NCBI GenBank assembly: GCA_033439295.1
Contig: JAVTLE010000008.1
Coordinates: forward strand, 1,798,001 to 1,862,000
Origin: Deuterostichococcus epilithicus
Lineage: Eukaryota > Chlorophyta > Trebouxiophyceae > Prasiolales > Stichococcaceae
DNA length: 64,000 nucleotides
Direction: 5' to 3'
In this document: positions 48,435 to 60,775 of the stretch, piece after piece
Position numbering within the stretch: the stretch's first letter is position 1
Layout: each line of letters opens with the position of its first letter
Notes under the pieces: generated by a model
What the model saw: the letters and a program-made list of their open reading frames with translations, nothing else
Databases searched by the model: none
What the model was told of the DNA's origin: nothing
Program-made: the position numbers and the translations under genes

Positions 48435-51400
48435 TTGCACCATGGACACTGCATGATGCGCGCCGGCACTCTCAGGGCGTGCCGCAGCTGGGCAAGGTTT
48501 TATGGCAAGTTGCGAATGGGCATGTGCAGGTGCCAAGCCTTGATCTGGCTCCGTACACGAGAGCTGCGCTCTACCTTTTCGCTACAGGTATGGAAGCAAA
48601 TTGAGCACGTTGATGTCGTTGTGATCGACATGCATCTGCTCACAGCTGTTGTACACATCTGTGGCGCCCTGTGCCATTGCAATGGTGCCCTGGCCAAGGG
48701 CTGCAGCCTACAAACCTATGTCTTGCCGCTGCAGCTGTACCGCTGACGCACAGCGCGGGGCTTGTGGCGCATGCACCACGCGCCGCAGCGGCCTGCGCCG
48801 CACACCTGATCATGTATCCATTTGTGGGCGGCCGCCTGCACGCAATCTTTCACACGCTGGCTTGGGTGAGCTGAGTTTGCAGCTTCAGAATCCAGCCGGG
48901 CAACCGAGGAAGTGTCGTGCCTGTGGTCGTCGCCCAGAGCTGTCTGTCACGGCGCGAAACGGCAAGGCGCACCAAGGCTGTCATGACCGCACAGAGCCGA
49001 CAGCTCAAAAGCAGCCTACATCATCTGGCAGTTCCATGTGATGCGGGCATGCGTCAGTCGTGCGTCCATGCAAGCATTGCCGTGGATCCCGTGCTCGTAC
49101 TGGTGCGACAGGTGGTGTGGGGCCTGAGCCTCATGATTGCGGCGCCGGTGCTGCTGAGCACGCGCCTCATCCCCGACAGCCACATCGAGGCGCTGCTGGG
49201 CGCCGCGGCCACTGGTGCCGTCTTTGCGGAGCTGTTCATGATCAAGGGGCTGCTCATCTTCGACCCAGAGCCGGGGGGGAAAGCCGACGGGCGGGACTCG
49301 CAGACCGGGGAGCTGGCGGTTCCGCGATGGAACCTGGCGCTGGTGCGGACGGACTGCTGTTGCACACTCGTTCCAATTTATCACCTGCGACGCATACTAC
49401 AGCTTTTCAAAAGAGTCTCGGGAGCAGCAGCCGGCCTGGTCCACCATGGAGCACCATGGAGTAGATAGCAGTGCCTTATTTCGCTTTGAGACTGCAGCTA
49501 CTGCACCAGCTGCTGTGCATCGGTGTGTTTTCGAAGATTGATGCACGAGGCCAGTCGTGCTCATGCACGGTTTAGGCTGGCTGTGCTGCTGCGCAGCTGC
49601 CGAGGAAGGAGGTGGCCAGCGGGTTGGTGACCGCAATGGGACTGCTGTGGGCGGTGAGCCATGCAGTCTGGTGTTTCGTCTCATGTATGCTTGATCCTTT
49701 CTCCGTTCTGTCTGGCCAGACTGGTACCACCTGTATCTCATGCCTGTGATGTTGCCCGCCAACTGTTGAAGCAATGGCTCGCAGGCCATGGGCGGCTCAC
49801 TGCTGTACCTGATCCCCTACCTCTCCAACATCCATTCCAAGTGGGCCCCGGCCTTCTTGCTGTCGACACGCACCACTAGGCACCCGACATCGGAGCCGCC
49901 TGCATGGCGTTGTCAGCAGCAGATCGCCCTGGGCCGGCGCTGCCAACGGAGACCCTGCAGGCGCTGACCCCCGCCTGCATGGATGCACATGATGCGAACC
50001 CCGTGCCCTTGACACTGCAGGATGACGTACTACATCCTCGCAGCCCTGTGCCTCGTGGTCGGCGCCAGCACTACCCACGGCCTCGCCGGGCCGCTGCGTC
50101 ACAAGGTGGTCGCTCCTGTGGTCTCCACATGATGCACTGTCAGCATGCACAACTGTCCGGTTCGGCCAGTCTCCGTGCAGGGAGGGCACGGCGAAGCGTC
50201 GCGAGCCGGGAGTCACGAGCACGGCAGAGGGTTCCGACCGGAGGCCTGTCTCATTGAACAATGAGCAGCGGTCGCGCTGATGCCCTGCCGGCCGGCGCCT
50301 GCAGGGGACGGTGGGGTGGCGCTTTTGGCAGCCACTGCAGGGTGGCACGGCGTTCGTCGCCACGCAGGCCGCAGGATGGATCCTCACGGCCGCCAGCCTC
50401 GCCAGCATGCTGTGGCTGGGTCGACAGGTGCGGCCCCCAGCTCAACAGCGTGCAGCAGCGCGCAGCAGCACCGGGCCTGGGCACCTCGCATCTGTCTGGA
50501 GCGCGCGAGGCTTTGTTTCGCGAGCGCAGGACGAGCTCCAGCGGCCTGTGCGTCAGCGCATGGACTGCCGTGTCTGCAGGTGGCCTTTGGCGTGGCGCAC
50601 GCCATCCGGCACTGGCTGCTGGCCACCTCAGCCACGATGCTGCTTGCACAGCTGGTACGACCGGCTCATCTTTCTGTGACGGCCTTCTTCCTTGGCTTTG
50701 TGCCTCTGTGCCTCGAGGCTCCATTGTCCATTGCGTCATTGTGCAGCGGCTCTGGGCCCTGTCCGGCAGGGCCCCTGTCGGCATGTTCGATGCGTCGCTG
50801 TGCTGCTGCGCCGTTGTCGCCATCTGGCTTGTCCCTGCCGTTCTGCGCAGCTGCTGGGCGCGAGTGTGTGGGTGTTTCGGGGGCGCGCGATCGCAGACAG
50901 GGTGGCGGAGGCGGTGTCGCCGATGCTGCGCTCGGGCAGCACCGCCGCCGCGGCAGCCGGCTTCCCGGAGCCGCCCCTGGCCACCGTCTGGCTGCCCATC
51001 CTCATGCTCTACATCCCGGTGCGCGGCCTGCGCTGCAAAACTGCAGTCCTCGTGCCAGCCGTGCTGGTGGTGCGGCAGCCGATCTGAGTCGTCTGCCGCT
51101 TTTCGCATCCCCACAGGTGCACACTCTGTCCACGGTGATGGCTGTGTCATACATGCTGCTGCCGGCGCCGATTGCGACGGCCGCTTGGGTGGGCGGCCTG
51201 GCTGTGTACTATGGCGTCACCTCCCAGAACCAGCCCGAGCACACAGGCACGCAGTCAGCCTGTCCTTCGCACCTCTCTCCAAACTCCTGTCATCAGCTGA
51301 TTGATCTGCGTCAGGAGTGTGCGCCTCCTCGAGCACAGCTCAAATGCGCCGTCCCAACTTCATTCATGCACTACCTGTGCCGCATCTCCTCCAGACCTGC

Positions 51401-53549
51401 TTGTAATCTGGAAGATTTGCCTGCCCATGCCTGTGCCAACAAGACTGTCTCGTCAGACGCCGACCTGCTTCTCACAGGCTGCCGGCAGTGGGAGGCCTTC
51501 CGGACGTGGATCACTACCAACATGCCGGCGGCGCTGGAGGCATGGTGCGGAAAAGTGGAGGTGGTGCGGGACGGCGGCACGCCCTTCGACCCGCAGCAGC
51601 GATACATGTTCGGCTACACCCCGCACGGGCTGTTCCCCATAGGTGCGTTTGCTGGCGGCTGTGAACTCATGGTGAACTTCACTGATGTCACCCTGAGGCA
51701 GTTCAACACGCCCCTGAAGCATGGCACCTGCTTGCTACACTATGCTGCCGGGCGCCATGCCCCTGCGGCCAGCGGGAGCAGCCTGCCGTGCTTGGTCCTG
51801 AAACCAGTCACCACTGCTGCAGGCGTTGGCTACCTGCCGCTGCTGCCGGCGTGGAAGGCGCTGCTGCCGAGCATCGAGCCAGCGCCACTGACTGCCAGCG
51901 TCGTGTTCCACACGCCGCTCATCCGTGACCTGGTCTCCTGGGCCGGCTTCCGCCAGGTCAGCAAATCAAAGCCTTCACATACCAAGTTTCTCTGGACCGC
52001 CCCCACTTGCTCGCAAAGTGGGGTTTCTCTGTGCTCAGGAACCATCTCGAGCATCCACATTGTGGCGCCACAAGCCCAGCATCCTCGAAGCCCATGGTGG
52101 GAGAAACCACTCCCATGATGCTCGGCAGGGCGCCTGCGTCAGCCCATTGGCAACGGCGTCCTATGCATGCGTTTAAATGTGCATCGTGCATCGATGTGCG
52201 CAGGTGGCAAAGCGCAGCTTCGTCAAGGCGCTACAGGAGAAGCGGGCGGTGCTGTTCGTGCCGGGCGGCCAGGCAGAGCTGGTGCACACGCACCGTGCCT
52301 CGGCGGCGGTGCGGGAGTGGGTCGCCTACACCGGCCACAAGGGTGCGCCGGCTGTGCTCGCAGTCTCTTCACACGGCGCTGGCGGCTGCCGAAAGTGTCA
52401 GTTGCGATGTTGGCAGCGTCAGCACAGCTGCGCAAGCCACCCTGAACCCCCCTCTCCCCCGGCACTGGGCCTCCTCCTGCCTCCTTTTCAGGGCGTGTGG
52501 CCTCCTGTGTGTGAACCGAAGGCAGGCTCAGAGACTGAGGGATCCGCGCAACTGGTGAGGCCCCTAACTCTGATGCGGCTGTGCTCCACAACGCATGAGT
52601 TGCGCAGCCGGCAATCAAGCAGAGGGCGCGCTTGCGCCGCCATGTGCACGAGGGCAGTAGAAGACTTGATTCTCCCCTGACTTTCTCAATTATTTCTGGG
52701 GCGCAGGCTTCGTGCGGCTGGCGATCGAGCAAGGGGCGGCGCTGGTGCCGGTGGTGGTGCTGGGCGAGGTGGACTGCCTCCGCAATCTCGTCTCTGCACC
52801 GCGCCTGCAGGCCTGGACCTACAAGAAGCTCGGCTTCCCGGTGCGCCTGCCTCGTGACCGCCGCTGCTGCCAGCACTGGCCCAGCTCTCGCACACAGGAT
52901 GGCTTCCCGACATCTGTCGTGTGGTTGCCTCCGGCCACTCGCGACAGCTGCCGCCGCAGCGTCACGCGGGGGCTTTGGGCGGCTACCCAACGATTGTCGT
53001 GGTTGCCTGTGGCGCGGCTTTATACAGGTTGGCAGCACAGCAGCGCAGGCTGGTGTGCCCCAGCCATTTATCGTACAGCTTCTTGTACCTGCCCCCAGGT
53101 GCCCTACCTGGTGGTCGGCCGGTGGGGGATCTCGCCGCTTCCGCGGCAGACGGGCCTGCGCTTCGTCATTGGAGAGCCTATCGCGCCGCCACGGCATGAG
53201 GAGGGCACCCAGGTGTTGCCTGCCGCTCGTGCCTGGGGACGCATGAAGATGCACCGACACTTGGTGGCATGGCAATCAAGCCGCCTCAAGTGTTGGTCAT
53301 CAACCTGGCGCCCCAATCTACTGACGCTTGCAAACCAAGATCCTGCTGCAGATGGCATAGTTACAACTGCTCCCACCCTGATGTGGTTGCACATGGCTGA
53401 ATGCTGCGCATTCATGGACACAGGTGGAGCAGGCGGCAGTGGACGAACTGCATGCGAGGTACTACGCCGAAGTTGAACGGCTGTTCCGGAAGCACAAGGA
53501 GGGCTTTGCGGGCTACGAGAACGTGCAGCTGGCATTTGCAGAGCACTAG
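48435..53549 (+). CDS. DGAT2: DGAT2-family acyltransferase with a long multi-pass N-terminal region
   Basis: The C-terminal half is a type 2 diacylglycerol acyltransferase, which makes triacylglycerol from diacylglycerol and acyl-CoA at the ER. It has QWEAFRTWITTNMPAALEAW (51487), QRYMFGYTPHGLFPIGAF (51597; the usual HPHG/EPHS block reads TPHG), PLLPAWKALLPSIEP (51838), VLFVPGGQAELVHT (52250), GFVRLAIEQGAALVPVVVLG (52708), VPYLVVGRWGISPLPRQTGL (53100), and a tail VDELHARYYAEVERLF to LAFAEH. Upstream, in the same orientation with matching GT-AG sites, are membrane exons: LIMYPFVGGRLHAIFHTLAW (48810), VVWGLSLMIAAPVLL (49111), SLLYLIPYLSNIHSKWAPAF (49796), TYYILAALCLVVGAS (50025), TAFVATQAAGWILTAASLAS (50345), VAFGVAHAIRHWLLATSATM (50581), LATVWLPILMLYIP (50980) and VHTLSTVMAVSYMLLPAPIA (51117). 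I infer one gene. Two adjacent genes remain possible, and the start codon is not resolved. Confidence 0.75.
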
Positions 53550-54313
53550 GTCCTCCCTCAATCAGCACATCAGCATCAGGGCAAGGCGGACGCACGGATC
53601 AGCATCTGGCAGCCAGCATCGGTGCAGCGCATCAGAGCAAATGGAAGGGTCCCACCATTCTGGGCTGCTGCATTGGCAGCCACTAAAAATTCGAGAGCCC
53701 TGTACATCATCAGCATGTGTTTGGCCATTTCGGATCCAGTTGCCAGACGCCGCCGCATGGTTTCAGCATTACTGTGGCGCAGAGTTTGGCTGAGGTTGAA
53801 CCCATTTTGCGGACCTCAGATGGAGTCTGAGCAAGATTCAAATCGTGATTCAAAATGAAGAGCACAGAATAGTGAACGTAGAGAAGTTTATGAAGCGGCT
53901 GTGCATTGCAACCCCAATACCTTTGTTGGTTGATGTGCAGCATGGAGCGGCCGCGTGAGAGGGTAGACTTCCTGTGGTACACTTTCCAATAACCAGGCAA
54001 AGACAAGCAAAGATAAACCAGCGAGCACGGTTTCCGGGCAATGGACTCGTGTTGTGGAGGTCAAGCTGCATGGTCAAACGACGGGTAACAGCTTATGATG
54101 ATTTCAACTGCGACGCCACTGGTCCGACTGAGCACGACTGGGCAATGTCGTCGAGCCTCCTTGGTGTTTTTGACGTGAAGCTCGTCCATCCAAACGAGCT
54201 CCGCCAGCCAGTCAGCCGTGCTGCCATGCGCCTAGAAGATGGCGTCCAGTGCACTGCAGCATAGATACAACGGAGTCGTTGCATAAACACGAACTCGGGA
54301 ACAGGCCGACCTA
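53550..54313. other. Convergent intergenic region between DGAT2 and the CYSTM gene
   Basis: This holds the 3' flanks of both genes. I saw no recognisable coding motif and no obvious TGTAA signal. Confidence 0.35.
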
Positions 54314-55579
54314 TCAATTGCAAACTGTGCAGGGCAAAATCGATGCAGGCGTCCAACGCACGCAGAGAAGAGCTTTGTTTGTGTGCAGATGCAAAGCAAG
54401 TATCATGTGCATTTCAAGGGCTGTACGACGACATGCAGTGAGAGGAAGGACGCACCAGCAGCAGCACAGTGCAGCCAGGCTGCGGAAACAAGCAAGCAAT
54501 CCGTCAGTAACGGGATCACTCAGGAGGCACAGCTGGACCTCCAATTGGACGGGCTTCCAGCATGGGACACATGCAAGAAGTGTTTGCAGATGGCAAAGAT
54601 CAGTGAGTTAATCAAGGCAGCAGATGATGTGATGCACCATCTACCAGCACCCACTGACGACCAGATTTTAGAACGCACCAAGCAACGAGGCAGTTGCTAG
54701 CGCCACCCTTCTGTGCCGCTGGCTGCTGCACATACACTGGCTGTGGTTGCCCGCCGTACTGCTGCTGGCCATAGCCTGCACGCAGTGGTTTGCCTAGTTG
54801 CGATGCAAGGGTAGGCTGAGGGAGTGCACGTAGACGACTGATGGAAGACGAGATGGTTAGGTCCCCCTTTCCCCCCTTCCCCCCGTCGACAGATGCGCGA
54901 GCTGCGCATGCGCGCGTCCATGGGCATGCGAAACGTGGCGCGGCTAGAGTGCGTCCCCACGTGACATATAATTGCCAATCTGCCAATCGAAACCCGCACC
55001 TTGCGGCGGGCCCTGCTGGTACTGCTGCTGCGGGTACTGCTGCGGATAACCCTGCTGCTGCGGGTAACCCTGCTGCTGCTGCGGGTACCCCTGCTGCTGT
55101 GTGGGATAGCCCTGTGCGGGGTAGCCCTTGTCCCCACCTGCAAGCGTGACAAATGCACCCTCTAAGGCGTACCGCATCCAAATGGGCAAAAGCTCAGACT
55201 GTGCCAGCAACTGCTACGAGCCTGGTCGGCTTGCAGGTGTAGTGAAGCCCGACGCAATCGCAACAAGAGGCTGCTGACGCAAACACAGCGAGAGGCTGCT
55301 GCGAAGGGGGGCTTTAGATCTGCGACACATTTTCGTTGTTGAGGGTCCTATGTGGTGCTATACACACGAGTTTCGCCAGAAGCGGAACCACCAAAAGCGA
55401 GGAAAGCACACTAGCGGAAGCACGCCGCAAGCAGGCCCACCCAAGTTGGACAGCACATCTTGTCCATCAGGTATCAACTGAAAGCCTTGTGCTTCAGCAC
55501 TAACCACTCGCTCCTGACCACGCCTAGACATTGGTGTTGTTGTGGAGAGCCCACCTGGGTAGCCCGGAGGTCCAGACAT
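54314..55579 (-). CDS. GYPQQ-repeat protein with C-terminal CYSTM domain
   Basis: CYSTM proteins are small stress-linked proteins with a cysteine-rich membrane-associated tail. Exon 1 encodes [10 protein letters not shown] phase-1 intron leads to exon 2 (55137-55005): [20 protein letters not shown], repeats of GYPQQ, then YQQGPPQG. Exon 3 gives [20 protein letters not shown] then [12 protein letters not shown] (54776-54683). Exon 4 continues [20 protein letters not shown], so the spliced tail reads [17 protein letters not shown], a textbook CYSTM core. All joins keep frame at GT-AG sites. The open frame then runs about 36 residues past the usual end of the family, so a further splice or an earlier true end is possible. 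The gene is head-to-head with RAD9. Confidence 0.8.
55005..55115 (-). repeat. Coding tandem repeat GYPQQ(Q)
   Basis: An irregular run of 15-18-nt units made of CAG/CAA, GGT and TAC-CCG type codons encodes GYPxQQQ repeats in exon 2 of the CYSTM gene. The copy number is likely unstable. Confidence 0.8.
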
Positions 55580-56045
55580 CGCTGCTGCTGGGGCTGGACT
55601 TTGTGTTACCTTCTTAGACCCTACAACCTATTCTGTAGCTGCAGTGAGGTGTCGCGATGTGAGCGTTTGGCAAGCGAAATTTCAGTATGCACGACTCTGC
55701 GGCGGTTTGCGGCCACAGCAGCGCAATGTGGTGAGGCTAGTCCATCTGCGAAGCCACCACGACCTGGCTGACGTAAACTAACGTAAACGTGACAACGCGC
55801 GTGGTGAGCTGGCAGGGTGTTGTGGCATAGCACGCTCAGCACGCTCTGCTGTTCTGCTTGATGCCGGATCAGAACCGCATTGAGGGGTCTCACATACACA
55901 TATGACACGGTGTCGCATGCCCTTCGTTGTTTCGCTTGAGGTTGTGACAGATTTGAATGCAGATCGCAATACAGCAAGCACAACGACGGCTCGATGTCTC
56001 TATCGGAAGCTCTGATATTCCAAGTCGCCGTGTCACCACGCTGCA
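55580..56045. promoter_or_regulatory. Shared 466-bp upstream region of divergent CYSTM and RAD9 genes
   Basis: The two start codons face away from each other with 466 bp between them, so both promoters must be here or overlap the genes. No TATA box is obvious. Confidence 0.45.
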
Positions 56046-59000
56046 ATGAAGTTCGCTTTGGCTGGCCATCAGTTCCGGCACTTCCGGAGCGGCTTGCAGT
56101 GCCTTGGTAAAATAGGCAAGTGCCCTGGCCGTGCATGGATTGCAGCCGCAATGTAACGCCAGCCATGCTTCTCATCGCTGTATCAACTTCCGACGCAGGC
56201 TCCGAGCTGTTGATTGAGGCGCTTCCCGAGCGGGTGAGCCACGCTGTGGCCATGCGGCAACTCCTGAAACCAGATTTCCTGCCACATGCTAGTCAAACAG
56301 CGTCTGGATTGCCACGCACCTCGATTGGCCTGACTGACCCTCGCAGCTGGTGCTGCGAAGCATCAATTCGTCGCGCTCCGCCTTCGTGTCGGCGACCTAC
56401 TATGAGGACTTCTTCGATGACTACGACATGGGCGGCTCCACCATCGTGCAGGCGGGCGTGCTCATGAAGGTGCACACACAGGGCGGAGGCATACATGTCG
56501 TATAACATACCGCGTACGCAGCATGGCGGCTGTTGCACCTCAATGCTGAGGCAGCGCAATCCACTTGCGAAACCTTTAGATGTTTCATGCCACCACTGCA
56601 GTTGATAGATCGTTACCGACCGATGAAACTACTGTCCTGCAGCAGATGGCGGCAATATTCCGTACGCAGCGGGCGCGCCGCACCGTCTTTGAGCTGGACG
56701 AAAACGGTGTTCACCTCATGGCCACAGTCATCTGCGAAAACGGTGAGCAATCGGAACCTCATCGCAGGCGGGGCTGTACGCTCTCCGTCGGCGCTCCGCC
56801 AAACGCCGCCTTCCATCATAGACACTTGCCTGAATCTGCCACTGTGCGGCGCCGCTGAGACACCATGCAGGAACACACAGCTCCTCGAAGACAGGGCTCC
56901 GGACCATTCTCGGAGAATGACAAGGTATCAAGTGCTGCCGAACCTGCTGCCGAAGAGATTTTCACAAAGGTTGTGGGCTGTCCGTCGCAGGACTGCAGAA
57001 GGTGTACAAGGTGCCGTGCACTGATTCGGAGATCCTGCAGGCCACAGTGGACAAGGAGTCGCTGTCCATCACCGTCGTCGGCCAGGCCGACGAGTTCAAC
57101 AGGTGCTCATCCCGATAGCTTATAGGCACCTGAGTTGTTGGGCTGCTGGCTGGCCACCAGCTTCGTCGCATGCCCCTGCAATGCCAGACGACCAGGTCTC
57201 TGACGCCTGCAGCGGGACCTGCGCTCTGAGCGAGCGTGGCCCCAAACCGCTCTCGGTCTCACCTGCGGCTGCTGACGGGTGTGCGCAGGCTGCTGAGCAG
57301 CTTCCAGAGCAGCCTCAGCGAGATCACGATCATCGCGATGCCGGAAAGCGGGCCGGGCGGCGCGCCCACCAAGGACGTTAAGATCCGCTCCTATGTGGAC
57401 CCCGCCAAAGGTGGGGCACTTGTATTGGGCATGTGCTCTTGACAACTGTCGCTGGTGCAGCCGTGGCAGCATGGCTGGGAGACGTCTGCCTGAAGGGCCT
57501 GAGCCGCTTGGTGAAGCGCATGTGCTGAGGATGGAGGGACCTGCACTCTGGCGGCGTGGTCAGGCTCTGAGCTGGCGCCCTGTCGCCCAGCCTGGACGTG
57601 GCGGCCAACCTTGCCGTCGCCCTCGGCGCTGCCGAGCCGCCGAGCACACCGCAATCCGTGCACGCCGGCCCTTTGGCCGGCTTTGCCCCGCCCCTCCCCC
57701 CCCCTCTTTCGGCTGCAGGTACTGTTTATACAACAATACACCCATCCGCAGGCCTGTCGGATCGCGCGCTGTACACAAACCTGGACATCGACGCGGGGCT
57801 GTTCCTGGCCTACGAGAACCGGGCGGACGCGGCGTGCGACGTGACCTTCAACCTGCGCGACTTTCGCGCAATGCTGTCCCTGTGCGAGGGGCTGCGTGCC
57901 AACGTGGCCATCCGCTTCGACGCTCCGGGGCAGCCGCTGGTGGTCGGGCCCCACCTTCGCGCCGACGAGGCCCCGGTGGGCACTTCAGGCCATAGGGTGG
58001 AGTGGCTCCGGTGTTCAGTTAGTGTCCGGCAAGTTCCGACTAGCCTCTGGGTAGTGCACCCCAGTGTCAGTCGCTCTCACGGAAGCCGTCAGGGTTCGAA
58101 CGCGGGGAACCACGACCGCCGCTGGTGGTTGGCCCTTGCATTGTGAATGCCGAAGAGGCCCTGTTGGGTGGGCTGCCACGACTGAACGGCCTACAAGCCG
58201 TTGCGCCCCGCCTGCCGCCGGCCGCGTACGCTGTCTGCTTCTGCAGCACTGGCTCAAGGCCCCATGCGGCGGCGGCATAGGCTGCTGCGTGGCCTCATGC
58301 CAAGAGCCTCCATCCCTGACGCCTAACACTCGACACTAAAACCTGCCTCCTGCCCGAATGCAGGAGCTACGGTACGATGCGGAGCTGGTCCTGGCAACGC
58401 TGCTGGAGTCGCAGTCCGGAAATGTGCAGCAGGAGGCCGCCGGGCGACCGGCCGGCAGGTGCGCTGCCCAGATCAGCCACAGTTTAGCACGCGTGCATGC
58501 TCGACAGTTTGCGCCTTCCTCGGCTGGCGTAACGCCGCAACTGATGTCCTCTGGGCGCACCTCCTGATGTTTTGACGCTGCGTAGGGTTCATGCTGCAGT
58601 GGCCGTCTGCGCATCAGAGGCACCACAGTAGTACATGCACCGATGCTCCACCCGTTAGATCCGAGTTGGATGGACGGTCGTCTGCTTCGCAGGCCGGAGG
58701 CAGTGCCCGGCTCGGGGCGCATCCGCACGCCCAGCGTCGCTGGCGACTCGCCCTGGCAGAATGCAGGTGTTGGTCAGATGCACCTCTTCTTGCTTCCGCA
58801 TCTCAACATCCGGGACTGCTTGTAGCTGAGTGCGTTCAGATCACTGCCTCAGCTTGCTGCTGGCAGCGATCCGCACGGGCTGAGACAGACAGCTGACGCC
58901 CCGCTTGCGCAACACTCATCCTTCAATTGCATCCCGCACCTTCCTCGCTGATGCGCACCTGTGGGCGGGCCCGCATCAGGCTCCGGCGCCGCCGCAGCGG

Positions 59001-59964
59001 CCAACGGCCGGCCGCCGCCGACACGCCCGCCAGCCAATGCTGCGGCACGGCCGTCCGCCGGCGGCAGTGGCGCAGGTCGCAGCCGCTTCGCGCAGGAGAC
59101 GGCGCGGAGGGACCTGGCAGACGCCATGCAGCAGCTCGCACCCGGGGCCGGCGGCGGCGGCGGCGCCGCAGCCCTGCACGGGGACGCCCACGCCAACGGG
59201 AACCAGGTATGACCAACCCATACACCTACTTGACAACCGGTATCAGCTTGAGGTGCTTCGTTACCACGCCGGTTTGTACTGCAAGCAGCATCATCAACGC
59301 GATTTGCCCAGAGCAACATCAGTCGCGTGCTGCTCTGACCAGGCTGGGCGCCAGGGCAGCGGCGCCGGCGCCAGCGGCCGGGCCTCCTCCTTTGGGCGGC
59401 AGCCGCCCGCGGGCTCAGCAGAGGCAGACCCCCTCAGGCACAGCAGCGGACAGCAGCAGCCTCAGCGGGAGCCGCGTGGCGACAGTGGCGGTGGCTTCGG
59501 CGGTGGCTCTGCCTTTGGCGCCGGCGCAGAGGAAGACGATGCAGACCTGGACAACTTTGCCAGCCTACCGCCTGACGAGGTGTGCAAGGCGTTTCACACT
59601 GCATCGTGGGTGGTCTGAAAGAACCGCAGGAATCGTCGGTCATGTGCTCATGCACACATGTGCCCAAACCCTGTCGTTTTGGACAGGGATACTTGCAGCT
59701 CGAACTCAGCGCTGCACCAAGATCAGGCTGCACTGCTTTTGAGATATGCATGAGCCGCTGCTTGATGTGCAGGATTTCATGCAGCCGCGGCAGCCTGCGA
59801 GGCCAGGCGACGCGGGCGGCCACGCTGTAGAAGGCCAGCACCCAGACGGCCAGCATTCAGGGCCACTGGGCAATGCCGCCCGCACACACCACAGACAGGA
59901 CGACTTCGGTTACGATTATGACGACTTGGGCGACGCTGACGAAGCCGTCCCGGGCACGCCGTAG
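56046..59964 (+). CDS. RAD9: RAD9 subunit of the 9-1-1 DNA-damage checkpoint clamp
   Basis: RAD9 forms the PCNA-like RAD9-RAD1-HUS1 ring that is loaded at damaged DNA to activate checkpoint signalling. Exon 1 gives MKFALAGHQFRHFRSGLQCL. A short exon adds GSELLIEALPER (56197-56234), and exon 3 starts LVLRSINSSRSAFVSATYYE, then FFDDYDMGGST (56348-56468), the signature RAD9 beta region. Then MAAIFRTQRARRTVFELDEN with GVHLMATVICENG (56645-56742), GLQKVYKVPCTDSEILQATV (56990), LLSSFQSSLSEITIIAMPES (57290), DAGLFLAYENRADAACDVTF and LRDFRAMLSLCEGLRANVAI (57790-57915), and LRYDAELVLATLLESQSG (58365). The tail is long, Gly/Gln/Arg-rich and disordered (58960-59580), and ends DDFGYDYDDLGDADEAVPGT before the stop. 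A low-complexity phospho-tail is normal for RAD9. The exact limits of the tail exons are less certain. Confidence 0.88.
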
Positions 59965-60775
59965 ATGCCATTAGATGGTGGCCAGTCCCAGAATGTGTGT
60001 CTGCTGCAGACTGCAGACGGCAGCTCCTGGCTCGGCATCTTCTGGTCAGGCGGCCGTGCATGATGTCTAGGGGGTTGGTCAGTGCTGCACACCATCCACC
60101 GCCACAGCAATTCTACACGGCCATGACATTGAACCAATCGTGCCAAGTGGCACACAGAATCGTCACAGACACATGCACAGCTGCACCGCTCACTGCAGCA
60201 CATAATCGCATGACAGTGCTGGCGGAACACCATCATGCACACACACGACAGGCGCCGCCATCAGACTTGATTAAAGTGCAGAGACCAGAAAATGTGGGTA
60301 TTTGCTAGGAAATAATGGAGACTTGAAACAGTGATTAGGTTCGGACCAGCGACCAGCGCCAAATGCCAATGATGCGCACCGAGGACATCAAATGATGGCG
60401 GAACAACGTGCGAAAGCCACCATGCAGACAGACATCAGACGATGCTTCTGTTGCGAACGAATTGCAGGAAACCGAAAGAAAGTCGAGACCTCCCACCCTC
60501 CCTGTAGGTACGCAGCGGTTGCTGACGCCGCAGCCGGAATCATGAACCTCTAGTTATACATTTGCTGAACTATGCGCAGAGTCGTGCTCATAGCTAGTGG
60601 GCTGGATCAAGTGCAGTGCAGCCAATGTCGGTGCTCTCAGGCTGGCGTTAACACAACTGCGCAGCAGCCGCAGCCGCTTCTGCGCCATCGCAGCCGCGCC
60701 GTCATTATGCTGTGCGGCTCCCTAGCACGATGCGCCTCGCACTCGAATGCTTGGCCAGGTCGAAAGCGGCCCGCA
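59965..60775. other. Convergent intergenic region between RAD9 and the transporter
   Basis: About 0.8 kb of 3' flank for both genes. No open frame here has recognisable content. It is slightly poorer in GC around 60300-60480. Confidence 0.4.

Noticed and set aside
50280-52118. 612-codon uninterrupted plus-strand frame
   Set aside because: The frame runs through several clear introns of the DGAT2 gene. Only its later parts are true exons, so it is not one exon.
58020-58110. Possible tRNA because of GGTTCGAAC
   Set aside because: The flanks do not form a 5-bp T stem on either strand and no acceptor or anticodon stem fits. It is within a RAD9 intron.
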